Notes: generated by a model not told the origin, from the sequence alone. DNA of 64,000 nucleotides from an uncultured Clostridia bacterium (GCA_934167965.1 CAKPMJ010000004.1:190563-254562), one strand, 5' to 3'; positions 52,218-61,342 are shown, counted from the first letter of the stretch. Program-made: numbers and translations.

Positions 52218-52493
52218 CTATTTCTTTGTTGTCTTTTCTCCTGCATGACCTTTAAATGTTCTTGTAGGAGCAAATTCACCTAATTTATGACCAATCATTT
52301 CTTCTGTTACATATACTGGAACGTGTTTTCTTCCATCATGTACAGCTATTGTATGACCAACCATTTGTGGATATATTGTAGAAGCTCTAGACCATGTCTT
52401 AACAACTTCTTTTTTTCCTTCTTCATTCATAGCATCTATTCTCTTTAATAGTTCTGGAGCTATAAATGGAACTTTTTTACTTGATCTTGACAT
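52218..52493 (-). CDS. rpsS: Ribosomal protein S19
   Basis: 91 residues. [39 protein letters not shown] and [18 protein letters not shown] are the S19 signatures. It sits in the 30S head with S13. Follows rplB closely. Confidence 0.97.
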   Translation of the reverse strand: MSRSSKKVPFIAPELLKRIDAMNEEGKKEVVKTWSRASTIYPQMVGHTIAVHDGRKHVPVYVTEEMIGHKLGEFAPTRTFKGHAGEKTTKK

Positions 52494-52498
52494 AAGTT

Positions 52499-53326
52499 TT
52501 ATTTCCTCCTCTTAACTATAAATTTATTAGATTGTTTTTTCTTATTTCTTGTCTTGTATCCAAGAGCTGGTTTACCCCAAGGTGTTAATGGTCCTGCGTG
52601 ACCGATTGGAGCTTTACCTTCACCACCACCATGTGGGTGATCTACTGGGTTCATTGCTGATCCTCTAACTTCTGGTCTCCATCCCATATGTCTTTTTCTT
52701 CCTGCTTTACCAAGTTTTACGTTAGCGTGTTCAGAATTTCCTATAACTCCTATTGTTGCTCTACAATTTGCTAATATTAATCTCATTTCTCCAGAAGGTA
52801 ATCTTACATGTGCATATTTTCCTTCTTTTGCCATTAATTGAGCACTTTGTCCAGCAGCTTTTACAAGTTTTCCACCTTGTCCTGGATTTAATTCTATGTT
52901 ATGAATTAAAGTACCTACTGGTATACTGTTTATTTCCATGCAGTTACCTGGTTTTATATCAGCTGATTTTCCTGATATTACTTTATCTCCATCTTTTAAA
53001 CCTTGTGGTGCTAATATATATGCTTTTTCTCCATCTGTATATTGGATTAATGCTATATTTGCACTTCTGTTTGGATCGTATTCGATTCCTATTACAGTTG
53101 CTTCAACTCCGTCTTTTTTACGTTTGAAGTCCATTATTCTGTATTTTTGTCTATTTCCTCCACCTTGATGACGTACTGTTATTCTACCATATGAGTTTCT
53201 TCCTGCTTTTTCTTTCTTTACTGTAAGTAAAGATTTTTCAGGAGTCTTTTTTGTTATCTCACTGTAGTCTAGAGTTGTCATGTTTCTTCTTGATGGAGTA
53301 TATGCATTATAATGTTTCATTCCCAT
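52499..53326 (-). CDS. rplB: Ribosomal protein L2
   Basis: 275 residues, the usual length. [40 protein letters not shown], the [20 protein letters not shown] barrel strand and the conserved [20 protein letters not shown] loop near the peptidyl transferase centre. An AAGGAGAG site precedes the ATG. Upstream is a 56-codon gene not normally present between rplW and rplB. Confidence 0.97.
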   Translation of the reverse strand: MGMKHYNAYTPSRRNMTTLDYSEITKKTPEKSLLTVKKEKAGRNSYGRITVRHQGGGNRQKYRIMDFKRKKDGVEATVIGIEYDPNRSANIALIQYTDGEKAYILAPQGLKDGDKVISGKSADIKPGNCMEINSIPVGTLIHNIELNPGQGGKLVKAAGQSAQLMAKEGKYAHVRLPSGEMRLILANCRATIGVIGNSEHANVKLGKAGRKRHMGWRPEVRGSAMNPVDHPHGGGEGKAPIGHAGPLTPWGKPALGYKTRNKKKQSNKFIVKRRK

Positions 53327-53401
53327 GATTTATTTCTCTCCTTAATCTTTATTTGCAACATTTTTTCCTGGTGTTGCTCCAGATATTTTTTATTTTCCGA
53401 G

Positions 53402-53572
53402 TTATTTCTCGATATCTTCTTTTGAAGGTTTAGCCATTTTTCTTTTTAAAAGACTTTGATTTACTCTTTGTCTTTTCTCAGCTAATCTCTCCTCCATTGT
53501 TTCTTTTCTTTTTTCAGCTTCCATTTTCATTTTGTTTCTAAAAATAGTGCTTCTTGAAATATTATCATTCAT
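53402..53572 (-). CDS. Small highly charged protein between rplW and rplB
   Basis: A 56-codon frame starts at an ATG (53572) 2 nt after the rplW stop, with GGGAG 8 nt upstream, and ends with TAA at 53402. The product begins MNDNISRSTIFRNKMKMEAE, continues with repeated Lys/Arg/Glu heptad-like text (KRKETMEERLAEKRQRVNQ) and ends SLLKRKMAKPSKEDIEK. It is predicted to be almost entirely helical and strongly basic. Codon use resembles the neighbours. No known family is recognised. By position it should be cotranscribed and stoichiometric with ribosomal proteins, so an accessory ribosomal or assembly role is a guess. Confidence 0.65.
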   Translation of the reverse strand: MNDNISRSTIFRNKMKMEAEKRKETMEERLAEKRQRVNQSLLKRKMAKPSKEDIEK

Positions 53573-53574
53573 AA

Positions 53575-53922
53575 CTAAGCTCCCATAAATTCTTCTATAG
53601 AATCTTTATATTTCTTAGTTCCTTTAACTTCTTTTCCGCCTTTTCCTAAATATGTAGCATCTGATGGATTTGTATCTATTGTAACAATAGCTTTTTTCCA
53701 ATCTGAAGTTTTACCTTGATGATATCCTACTCTTTTTGATTTTCCTTTAACACTAATTGTGCTAACTTTTAATACTTTTACTTCAAAAAGTTTTTCAACA
53801 GCGTTTGCTATTTCAACTTTTGTAGCATTTTTATTTACTTTGAAAGTATACTTACCTTCTTGCATTAAATCATTACTTTTTTCAGTAATAATTGGTGCTA
53901 TTATAATTTCTTCTGCTAACAT
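53575..53922 (-). CDS. rplW: Ribosomal protein L23
   Basis: 115 residues. [40 protein letters not shown] and the [20 protein letters not shown] segment identify L23, the docking site for trigger factor and SRP at the tunnel exit. The ATG shares a base with the rplD stop. Confidence 0.97.
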   Translation of the reverse strand: MLAEEIIIAPIITEKSNDLMQEGKYTFKVNKNATKVEIANAVEKLFEVKVLKVSTISVKGKSKRVGYHQGKTSDWKKAIVTIDTNPSDATYLGKGGKEVKGTKKYKDSIEEFMGA

Positions 53923-54545
53923 TAAGCGTACACCTCCTCTAATTTTTTAACAGTATCAAGTGTTAAAACTAAATTGTTGTATCTTAATAAGTCATATACG
54001 TTTATTTCATTTGCTAATATTACTTTTGCATCTTCTATATTGTTTGTTGATGCTTGAACATTTAAATTTTTCTCAGGAAGAATTACTAATGTTTTTCCTG
54101 TTACTTTTAAATCTGCAAATGCTTTAACCATTGATTTTGTTTTTATTTCTTTTAATTCTAATTTATCAACTACTGTTAATTCGTTTTCTAATACTTTAGA
54201 ACTTAATACTGATCTTATTGCTAATCTTCTTTCTTTCTTATTAACAGTATATCTATATGAACGTGGTTTTGGTCCTAAGGCTATACCACCTTTGATCCAT
54301 TGTGGTGCTCTGATACTTCCTTGTCTAGCACGTCCTGTTCCTTTTTGTCTCCATGGTTTTCTTCCACCACCACGAACTTCTGCTCTTGTTTTTGTACTTT
54401 GTGTACCTTGTCTTTGATTAGCTAAATAGTTTACTAATACAGCATGAACTATATTTTCATTTGGTTCAATTCCAAATACGTTTTCATTTAATTCTACTTC
54501 GCTAACTTTTTTACCCTTTATATCTAATACGTCTACTTTAGGCAT
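53922..54545 (-). CDS. rplD: Ribosomal protein L4
   Basis: 207 residues. [39 protein letters not shown] and the C-terminal [18 protein letters not shown] match L4. It lines the exit tunnel and represses its own operon in E. coli by binding the S10 leader; whether it does so here is unknown. Confidence 0.97.
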   Translation of the reverse strand: MPKVDVLDIKGKKVSEVELNENVFGIEPNENIVHAVLVNYLANQRQGTQSTKTRAEVRGGGRKPWRQKGTGRARQGSIRAPQWIKGGIALGPKPRSYRYTVNKKERRLAIRSVLSSKVLENELTVVDKLELKEIKTKSMVKAFADLKVTGKTLVILPEKNLNVQASTNNIEDAKVILANEINVYDLLRYNNLVLTLDTVKKLEEVYA

Positions 54546-54561
54546 TTTTTATCCTCCTTTC

Positions 54562-55197
54562 CTATTTAGCAGCCTTAACAGCTGATTTTATTTTTAAGAT
54601 AGCTCCTTTACATCCTGGAACACTACCTTTTACTAATATTACATTTTTGTCCATATCAATACTTACTACATCTAAGTTTTGTATTGTAATTGTTTGTCTT
54701 CCCATATGTCCTGGAAGTTTTTTACCTTTAAATACTCTACCTGGTGTAGATGTAGGTCCCATTGATCCTGGTCTTCTATGATACATAGAACCATGTCCCA
54801 TAGGTCCTCTTGATTGTCCATGTCTTTTTATAACACCTTGGAATCCTTTTCCTTTTGAAATTCCTTGGATATCTACTTTTTCTCCTGCTTGGAATACATC
54901 TGCTTTTATTTCATCTCCAACTTTTACACCTTCGATTGAATCTAATCTAAATTCTCTTAAATGTTTTTTGTTATCGATTTTTGATTTTGCAAAATGTCCC
55001 ATTTCTGGTTTATTCATATGTTTTGTTTTTACTTCACCAAATCCTAATTGTAGTGCATCATATCCATCTGTTTCTACAGTTTTTACTTGAGCTACTACAC
55101 ATGGACCAGCTTCGATTACTGTTACTGGAATAACATTTCCTTTTTCATCAAATATTTGTGTCATTCCTATTTTCTTTCCAATTATTCCTTTTTTCAT
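54562..55197 (-). CDS. rplC: Ribosomal protein L3
   Basis: 211 residues. [40 protein letters not shown] and [12 protein letters not shown], then [16 protein letters not shown]3 starts 50S assembly and reaches the peptidyl transferase centre. GGAGG before the ATG. Confidence 0.97.
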   Translation of the reverse strand: MKKGIIGKKIGMTQIFDEKGNVIPVTVIEAGPCVVAQVKTVETDGYDALQLGFGEVKTKHMNKPEMGHFAKSKIDNKKHLREFRLDSIEGVKVGDEIKADVFQAGEKVDIQGISKGKGFQGVIKRHGQSRGPMGHGSMYHRRPGSMGPTSTPGRVFKGKKLPGHMGRQTITIQNLDVVSIDMDKNVILVKGSVPGCKGAILKIKSAVKAAK

Positions 55198-55302
55198 TTT
55201 TCTCCTCCTATTGGCTGACTGCTTTGGCCAGCATTGGTTTTATTTTTTTGCTATTTGTTTTTTGTGTGGTTTATAACTTTCCACAATTAATCAACTAATT
55301 GA

Positions 55303-55626
55303 TTATAACTTTATTTCTATATCAACACCTGCTGGTAATTCTAATTTCATTAAAGAATCTACAGTTTTTTGTGTTGGATATAATATGTCGATTACTCTTT
55401 TATGAGTTCTCATTTCGAATTGTTCTCTTGAATCTTTGTGTTTGTGTGGAGAACGAATTACTGTTACTATTTCCTTTTTTGTAGGTAATGGAATAGGACC
55501 TGAAACTTTTGCTCCTGTCTTTTTAGCAGTATCTACTATTTTTGCAGCAGACTGATCTAAAATAGATGATTCATAAGCCTTAACCCTTATTCTAATTTTT
55601 TCACTTGTTGCAACTGTCTTTGCCAT
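55303..55626 (-). CDS. rpsJ: Ribosomal protein S10
   Basis: 107 residues. [40 protein letters not shown] and [20 protein letters not shown] are diagnostic. It is the first gene of the S10-spc transcript, which here runs about 10.9 kb to the secY terminator. A consensus promoter and a structured leader of about 250 nt precede it. Confidence 0.97.
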   Translation of the reverse strand: MAKTVATSEKIRIRVKAYESSILDQSAAKIVDTAKKTGAKVSGPIPLPTKKEIVTVIRSPHKHKDSREQFEMRTHKRVIDILYPTQKTVDSLMKLELPAGVDIEIKL

Positions 55627-55877
55627 ACTAATTTTCCCTCCTTTTTATTTTTTGTTTTTGAATATCAGCTTGGCAAGTTGTAACGCACCCTGGTGTTTTG
55701 TTATTACCTAGTTTAAAATCCCAAAAATTGTATGTATTTTGGGATAAGTCGTTACTTTTCTTTTACAAGAAACCTTACCGCCAGGTCTATGCCTTGACAT
55801 ACTCCACCGAAGTTCCCTCCATTCCTTGTTTCCGTAGGGAATGTAGCCACATTCGGCTTCAACGCTAAAATTCATAC
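55627..55877 (-). promoter_or_regulatory. Structured 5' leader of the S10 operon
   Basis: No protein is encoded. The leader contains a hairpin at 55839-55854 (GAATGT/ACATTC) and a competing one pairing 55820-55825 with 55838-55843 (CATTCC/GGAATG); the two overlap, so only one can form. A CCGAA/TTCGG pairing (55807-55811 with 55852-55856) also competes. Near the rpsJ end, 55718-55726 and 55737-55745 (ATCCCAAAA/TTTTGGGAT) form a stem followed by four T on the minus strand, a possible attenuator. Confidence 0.6.
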
Positions 55878-55883
55878 TTTACT

Positions 55884-55912
55884 ATTATACAATGTTATTC
55901 TTATTCTGTCAA
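55884..55912 (-). promoter_or_regulatory. Promoter of the S10 operon
   Basis: Minus-strand TTGACA (55912-55907), 17 nt, TATAAT (55889-55884), a perfect consensus. Confidence 0.9.
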
Positions 55913-55979
55913 CCCCTTTTGCGTAAGTTTTTCAAGTTAATTCTTTTATTTTATGCAATATTATTATTTAGATAAAAAA

Positions 55980-56023
55980 CAATCGCTTTTTGTTTGCACG
56001 TTTGTTGCTTTGAAAAGCGATTG
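55980..56023 (-). terminator. Terminator downstream of the prepilin remnant
   Basis: Minus-strand CAATCGCTTTT (56023-56013) and AAAAGCGATTG (55990-55980) pair, followed by TTTTTTA. The loop is 22 nt. Confidence 0.75.
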
Positions 56024-56034
56024 CTTAGTTTTTT

Positions 56035-56193
56035 CTATTTCAAATCATAGCTTCCATCTGTTCTTTCTTTTAATCTTATATTAATCTTTAGAGAGACTAC
56101 TGGACGAACACCACGAATTTGAGTAAGCACGCGTCCAGTTGAAAAATACAAATCTCGGAAATACACGTAACCATTAGAGGTTACATATCGCAT
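56035..56193 (-). pseudogene. C-terminal remnant of a prepilin-family surface protein
   Basis: An open frame (52 codons from ATG 56193; open to about 56226) encodes MRYVTSNGYVYFRDLYFSTG, then RVLTQIRGVRPVVSLKIN and ends DGSYDLK. The GVRPVVSLK element with a preceding V-T-S-N-G-Y strand is the usual C-terminus of sulfatase-modifying-like or phage-tail-like modules in long prepilin-like proteins. No ribosome binding site is present, and the frame is closed just upstream, 9 nt after the preceding gene stops. I read it as the leftover tail of a replaced gene. Confidence 0.6.
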
Positions 56194-56242
56194 TTCAAAA
56201 CTAGTATAGTCTGATATTCCAGTTATTTATCCTTATCTTATA

Positions 56243-57166
56243 CTATTTTAAATTAAATAATATACATGTTGTAGCACCTACTTGTACATAATAATTATTT
56301 CCTACGTATCCTGTTTCAACTAATTCATCTTCATTGTCTCCAATTTTGTATACTTTCACATTTTTCTCCGTAAAATATCCCTTTAATGTTTCTACTGTTA
56401 ATTCATTTCCACTTATTTTAACTACATAATATCTATTGTTTTCATCATATACCTTTTCATAACTATCTGGGAAACCTTCTATTTTTTCATCCAATACTTC
56501 TCTATAAGTATAAAATCTTATGGTATCTGGATCTCTTAATTTCTGGCTTTGATCTATTGGTTGTCCTCCTTCAACTTTAGAACCTAATATATATTTTGCA
56601 TCATCATCGTTTACTATTCCATCTCCATTTACATCTCCAGCTATTTTAAAGCAATCTTCTCCTGAACCCACATCAGTCTTTCCTCCCATTATTACGCCTG
56701 AAATAAGATTTGCATCTTGATAATCAGTGTCACCATCACCGTTTATATCTCCAAATAAAATTGTTTTTGCTATTGTTTTTCCTGATCTATCTTTTACTAT
56801 CATTCCTGTTGCAAGTTTTTCTCCTTTATCTGCTAATGTTGTTCCATCTTTTTTGTAAATTGTGTATCCATCTGGTAAATCATCTGATAAACTTGATACT
56901 TTTTCATCTTTTTTTATATTTGATATATACCCATATGCTGTATTTCTTTTCTTGTTTTCTGTTGAAAAATGAATTTGCAATTCTGTTGATGATAATATTT
57001 TTTCTTCTTTCGCAGTAGATTTATCTGTATTGGTCTTTGCTTCTGCTGCCTTCTTTAATATTCCATTTTCCCCTGATAGCATTGCTATTGCTACCCCTGC
57101 TAATATTAGCAATACTATTATTGTTATTACCAATGCTATTAATGTTATTCCCTTGTTTCTTCTCAT
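56243..57166 (-). CDS. Prepilin-like protein with dockerin-type repeats
   Basis: The 307-residue protein has an MRRNKG|ITLIALVIT start, SGENGIL and two well-formed dockerin-type loops, GDINGDGDTDYQD (139-151) and GDVNGDGIVNDDD (177-189). The C-terminal part (EKVYDENNRYYVVKISGNEL, ETLKGYFTEKNVKVY) resembles that of array gene 3 at 22320. An AGGAGG-like site precedes the ATG, and REP-like hairpin C lies 137 nt upstream. The remnant at 56035 follows directly. Function is inferred to be surface display. Confidence 0.8.
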   Translation of the reverse strand: MRRNKGITLIALVITIIVLLILAGVAIAMLSGENGILKKAAEAKTNTDKSTAKEEKILSSTELQIHFSTENKKRNTAYGYISNIKKDEKVSSLSDDLPDGYTIYKKDGTTLADKGEKLATGMIVKDRSGKTIAKTILFGDINGDGDTDYQDANLISGVIMGGKTDVGSGEDCFKIAGDVNGDGIVNDDDAKYILGSKVEGGQPIDQSQKLRDPDTIRFYTYREVLDEKIEGFPDSYEKVYDENNRYYVVKISGNELTVETLKGYFTEKNVKVYKIGDNEDELVETGYVGNNYYVQVGATTCILFNLK

Positions 57167-57302
57167 TTTTTATTTTCCTCCTCTTTTTATTTGGCCTATA
57201 TCTACATATTTTATAGACATCATTTTAGTATATTTTATTCTATTTTTATACTACCATATTTATTATTCTTTTTACAGTGATTTTTATTAATACTTTTTAC
57301 AG

Positions 57303-57331
57303 TTGTCAAATAGGACCGTCCCCTTTGACAA
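57303..57331. repeat. REP-like hairpin, copy C
   Basis: TTGTCAA (57303-57309) and TTGACAA (57325-57331) flank the core, which reads GGGGACGGTCC on the minus strand. About 100 nt on the gene-proximal side resembles the corresponding region at copy A (shared block ACAGTGATTTTTATT). Confidence 0.75.
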
Positions 57332-57400
57332 TTAGCACCGTAAAAAGACAACATTCATTCAACCGGTATCATTGTAACTACCTGACGAACCAATATTGCC
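57325..57400. repeat. Dispersed repeat adjoining copy C
   Basis: Co-linear with 25498-25578: TTGACAATT, TAAAAAGACAA, CCGGTATCATT and AATATTGCC blocks occur in the same order with similar spacing. Confidence 0.6.
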
Positions 57401-57413
57401 TTTTATTATATTA

Positions 57414-57488
57414 TTATTTACTTTTACTAAACTGATTTTTTATGTGTTCTCCTGAAAGACTTCCAACCTTTACTATTCTTGATATCAT
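57414..57488 (-). CDS. Candidate 24-codon micro-ORF
   Basis: ATG at 57488 is preceded by GAAGGAG with 8-nt spacing, a very good ribosome binding site. The product would be MISRIVKVGSLSGEHIKNQF followed by SKSK. The frame is open upstream to 57605, but those codons overlap the P-loop/Asp23 gene end. No family recognised. It could be a real small peptide or a decayed piece of a longer gene. Confidence 0.35.
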   Translation of the reverse strand: MISRIVKVGSLSGEHIKNQFSKSK

Positions 57489-57573
57489 TTGTAATTCTCC
57501 TTCATTTTCTTTTGTCATTATATTACCATTGCTACAGTTTTTCGTTAATAACTTTAAATTTAAAATTAGTTTT

Positions 57574-58395
57574 CTATTTTTCTGGCATATGAATAGATTT
57601 AGCAACTACATCTATTTTGGCTACATTCATAGAAGTTAAATTTTCTATCTCTTTAACAGCTCTTCTTTTAAAAACTTTTAATGCTTCTGGCACATTAAAA
57701 CCATACACAACTTCTACTTCCATATATATAATTGGTCCTGCCTCTGAGCTTGTAACCCTAGTTTTTAACACTCTATAAACTTCTGGAACTTTATTAGCCA
57801 AATATTCTGCAATTTGTCTAAATACTGTATCAGAAATCGTGAAATTTCCTAAATAACTAAAAGTTGGTCTTATAATAGATTTTTCTGATATATATGGTTT
57901 TTCTCCATTTCCTTTAGATTTAAATATTTGTAATGGATCCAATAAATATCCTGAGAAATCTTTCTTTATTTCAAATGTAGGAACTGGAATTACATGTTTT
58001 CCTTCTGTAACACGAATTTTTCTTGCTGTTTGCATTTCTTGTTCTGTTGCTACATCTGTAATATATACAATTTCTGAAATTTCTGGTAATTTAAGATTAC
58101 TTGCAATCTTTTTTACCATATCATCTGATGTACCTAAAATAAGAATACTTTTAGCTTTGTACTTTTTTAGTGCCTTTTGTATTTCATCTGATTCTTCTTC
58201 ATTTAAAAATAATGCCTTTTTTACTGTTTCTATTTTAGTTGATGCTTTCTTAGCAGAATTTCCTGCTATAACTTGATTGTCATATATTAATAGTCCATCA
58301 TCAATAATAAAATGTACATCTTTTTCTCCAGCTACCATTTGTGCTCTATAACTTTTTCCTGTTCCCGATGGTCCAACAAATGCATATACTTTCAT
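57574..58395 (-). CDS. P-loop protein fused to Asp23/Gls24-like domain
   Basis: The 273-residue protein begins MKVYAFVGPSGTGKSYRAQM with a Walker A at 8-15, followed by an IDDGLLIYD segment and SILILGTSDDMVKKI, a nucleotide-kinase-like fold. From about residue 175 the sequence (TISDTVFRQIAEYLANKVPE, VYRVLKTRV, YMEVEVVYGFNVPEALKVFK) matches the Asp23/Gls24 alkaline-shock fold. Asp23-family proteins are linked to the envelope; the combination suggests an ATP-dependent envelope-stress role, by inference only. It starts 3 nt after the glycosyltransferase gene stop, so they are coupled. Confidence 0.75.
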   Translation of the reverse strand: MKVYAFVGPSGTGKSYRAQMVAGEKDVHFIIDDGLLIYDNQVIAGNSAKKASTKIETVKKALFLNEEESDEIQKALKKYKAKSILILGTSDDMVKKIASNLKLPEISEIVYITDVATEQEMQTARKIRVTEGKHVIPVPTFEIKKDFSGYLLDPLQIFKSKGNGEKPYISEKSIIRPTFSYLGNFTISDTVFRQIAEYLANKVPEVYRVLKTRVTSSEAGPIIYMEVEVVYGFNVPEALKVFKRRAVKEIENLTSMNVAKIDVVAKSIHMPEK

Positions 58396-58398
58396 TTT

Positions 58399-59628
58399 TT
58401 AAACTACTTCCTTTATTTTTATATCTCTAACATGATCAATTTTCTCCCATTCTGTGTTTCTTTTAAATAGACATTTAAAATTGATTACTAACCATGATCC
58501 TATAAATAATGGATAATATATTAACCATTTTAGCATAGGTTTAATTGGCTTCTTTTCTAGATACATTGTTATTAACGCTGTAACTATTGGCAAGAAGAAT
58601 GTTGGTATAATATATTTTGCTATATTTATTAATAAATCCACTCCGGTCATAGCATGTGCTAGATATATTACAAAGTTTGAAAGTACTAATGCTATTGATG
58701 CTATAAACATTGGTATACTTCCTATTATATACAATAACCCATCTAAATTCATTGCTGTTTTATTTTTTCTTACAGCATCCGCTAAGCTTTTAGTATATAA
58801 TTTCATACATTGAATATGTCCAACTGTCCATCTACTTCTTTGTGACCATGATGCTTTAAATGTTAATGGTTGCTCATCATATACTATCGCATCTGTTGCC
58901 CAACCTAATCTTTTACCTTTTATAATTCTTTTTAATGAGAATTCAATGTCCTCTGTTAATGTTACTGTATCCCAACCTGTGTTTTTAACCAAGTCGAATT
59001 TTACCATAAATCCTGTACCATTTAATAGTGGTGATAATCCTACGTTATATCTTGCAAAGTGATAAAATCTATGCATTGTCCAATAAAATAATGCATATCC
59101 TGCTGTTACCCAGCTATCTGTTGGATTTTTTATATCTCTATAACCTTGAACAACTTCTTCACCTTGACAAAGTTTTTTATTCATATTTTTTGTAAAGTCT
59201 TTATCAACTATATTGTCTGCATCAAATATAAAAAATGCATCATAATCTGCATTTTCTTTGATTTTCTGTTGTAAAAACCAATTTAATGCGTATCCTTTTG
59301 TCTTTTTTGTATCATCAAATCTTTCATAAACTATAGCTCCATGTTCTCTTGCTATTTCTGCTGTTTTATCTGTACAGTTATCTGCTATTACATATATATC
59401 TAATAATTTTTTGTCATAATCTTGATTGTTTAAACTATCTATTAAATTTCCTATTACTTTTTCTTCATTGTGTGCAGGTAATATTGCCATAAATTTATGG
59501 TTTTTATTTACTAATAATGGTTTATCTTTAAATTTTATTAATGAACATAAACTAATTGCTAACTCATATATCCAAAATACAACTATCATATATGATAAGG
59601 CTTCTCTTAATATATATAAGTATTCCAT
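58399..59628 (-). CDS. Membrane-bound family 2 glycosyltransferase
   Basis: The 409-residue protein has one N-terminal membrane helix, then a GT-A domain with ILPAHNEEKVIGNLIDSLNN, IYVIADNCTDKTAEIAREHG, FDADNIVDKDF (DxD), LTEDIEFS and QRSRWTVGH (QxxRW). Four C-terminal membrane helices follow. This is the layout of processive synthases such as poly-GlcNAc or hyaluronan synthases. The product polymer is unknown. GGAG lies near the ATG, with a promoter about 60 nt upstream. Confidence 0.85.
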   Translation of the reverse strand: MEYLYILREALSYMIVVFWIYELAISLCSLIKFKDKPLLVNKNHKFMAILPAHNEEKVIGNLIDSLNNQDYDKKLLDIYVIADNCTDKTAEIAREHGAIVYERFDDTKKTKGYALNWFLQQKIKENADYDAFFIFDADNIVDKDFTKNMNKKLCQGEEVVQGYRDIKNPTDSWVTAGYALFYWTMHRFYHFARYNVGLSPLLNGTGFMVKFDLVKNTGWDTVTLTEDIEFSLKRIIKGKRLGWATDAIVYDEQPLTFKASWSQRSRWTVGHIQCMKLYTKSLADAVRKNKTAMNLDGLLYIIGSIPMFIASIALVLSNFVIYLAHAMTGVDLLINIAKYIIPTFFLPIVTALITMYLEKKPIKPMLKWLIYYPLFIGSWLVINFKCLFKRNTEWEKIDHVRDIKIKEVV

Positions 59629-59681
59629 TTTATACTCTCCTTTTTTATTATTTATTATATTTATACTTAGATGCCTTTTCT

Positions 59682-59710
59682 ATTATACTATATTTATGAA
59701 AGTTTTGCAA
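59682..59710 (-). promoter_or_regulatory. Promoter of the glycosyltransferase operon
   Basis: Minus-strand TTGCAA (59710-59705), 17 nt, TATAAT (59687-59682). Confidence 0.6.
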
Positions 59711-59748
59711 CTTTTTTCCAGTTTTTTCGATATTATTATACAAAGTTT

Positions 59749-61317
59749 TTATTCTATATAATAAGCATCAGCTGCATTAAGTCTTTTTAAATATGTACAT
59801 TTATTCAAGTTTTCTGCTTTAATAATTGTATTTATTATTTTATCATTATCATTTCCTTCATTTATAAAAAGTATTATTCCTTTTGATACATCTTTATTAT
59901 TTAGTATTGATTTTATACTTTCTTCTGTACAATCCATGTCTTTTGCTATATATGATTCATCTAAAATAGAAAATAAATATATATCATCTAAAAATCTATT
60001 GTTTTGTGTGTTAAATATGTATAATGCAGGTACATTGTATTTTTCTTTTATTGTATCTACTATTTCTTTCTTATCTGAATACATTACTTCTGGTTCCAAT
60101 TTATAAATAAATGGAGCTACTAAAAATATTATTGAAATTATTGATATTATAATTTTTGATATTGTTGGCTTATTTATACTTTCAATTATTCTATATAAGT
60201 AATACATTACAATTAAAAATATCATTGGACATATTGGCATTATATATCTTAATTCTATCCATGGTGATGAAACTGCTACAAGTATAAAATAAAATATAGT
60301 TGGTAATATTATTAATTTCATTAACTTATTTTTTTCTTCAAATATTTTTTCTCTTCTTATTTTTTTGTATATAATAGTAATTAACATTATTACTATTATT
60401 AAACATAATATATTATTAAATACATATGTATTTACTTTTATAACGTATAAAGCTATGCTTTCTGTAAATTTTCGTATATTTAATAAATTATTTATTGCCC
60501 CTTGCCCTCTGTATCCAAAAAACATATGGTTTATTGAATATGGAAATATTGCTAAAGATAATCCTGCTGCTATACACATAGTTATTATATAGTTTCTTAG
60601 TTCTTTATATTTCTTTTCTTTTATAAATTTAATTACTAATATTATAAATAGCATTGCTAAATAGAATAAATAATAGTAATGTGTTAATGAACCAATTAAT
60701 GCTGATATTCCTATTAATACATATAAATATTTTTCTTCTTTTTTAAAAAATTTTAAATGTAAATATGTTGCTACTAATATATTAAGTGTTGCTAATGCAT
60801 ACATTCTTATATATATTACACAATCTAAACTCGCTAATGATAATGCTGATAAAAATGCTACTATAGATGATTTTTTAGTATCTCTCAATATTTCTTTCGC
60901 TATTAAATATATAAATATTGTTATTGCAATATAAATAATCATATTTAATATGATACCTGGCCATTTAGAATATCTTCCTATGTTAAATTGCATTGCGGTT
61001 CTGAGTAATAAATAATACAATGGTGGATGTACATCATTTTTTTGATTTTCATATACTGGTTCTAAAAATTTATCATCCTCATTTACTGTTAAGTAATCTT
61101 CATAATACTCTCCACTATGCCAATTATCATAAAAATCTTCATTTTCCTGTATCTCAACCTTATCATAGTTTGCTAGTCCTAATGAATATGCCTCATCCAT
61201 GTGAATATATTGCTTACTTATTCCTGTTATTACATATATTATACTTTGTATTAATATTATTGCAATTAATATTATTGTTTCCTTTTTTGTTATATTTATT
61301 TTCAATTTTATTTCCAT
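59749..61317 (-). CDS. GT-C/GT39-like membrane glycosyltransferase
   Basis: About 522 residues with 11-12 hydrophobic helices. The first extracytoplasmic loop carries KQYIHMDEAYSLGLANYDKV with the paired acidic residues expected of GT-C enzymes (ArnT/PMT type), then the conserved-type NDVHPPLYYLLLRTAMQ. A C-terminal soluble part ends LNAADAYYIE. I infer transfer of a lipid-linked sugar at the outer face of the membrane. The frame is open to 61371, but a promoter lies there; the ATG at 61317 or 61326 is more likely, although no clear ribosome binding site decides between them. Confidence 0.7.
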   Translation of the reverse strand: MEIKLKINITKKETIILIAIILIQSIIYVITGISKQYIHMDEAYSLGLANYDKVEIQENEDFYDNWHSGEYYEDYLTVNEDDKFLEPVYENQKNDVHPPLYYLLLRTAMQFNIGRYSKWPGIILNMIIYIAITIFIYLIAKEILRDTKKSSIVAFLSALSLASLDCVIYIRMYALATLNILVATYLHLKFFKKEEKYLYVLIGISALIGSLTHYYYLFYLAMLFIILVIKFIKEKKYKELRNYIITMCIAAGLSLAIFPYSINHMFFGYRGQGAINNLLNIRKFTESIALYVIKVNTYVFNNILCLIIVIMLITIIYKKIRREKIFEEKNKLMKLIILPTIFYFILVAVSSPWIELRYIMPICPMIFLIVMYYLYRIIESINKPTISKIIISIISIIFLVAPFIYKLEPEVMYSDKKEIVDTIKEKYNVPALYIFNTQNNRFLDDIYLFSILDESYIAKDMDCTEESIKSILNNKDVSKGIILFINEGNDNDKIINTIIKAENLNKCTYLKRLNAADAYYIE

Positions 61318-61342
61318 TCCTTTCATTTTTTGTATTATTTTG

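Noticed and set aside
57489..57605. Longer version of the micro-ORF starting at 57605 (63 residues).
   Set aside because: It overlaps the end of the P-loop/Asp23 gene and has no ribosome binding site; only the internal ATG has one.
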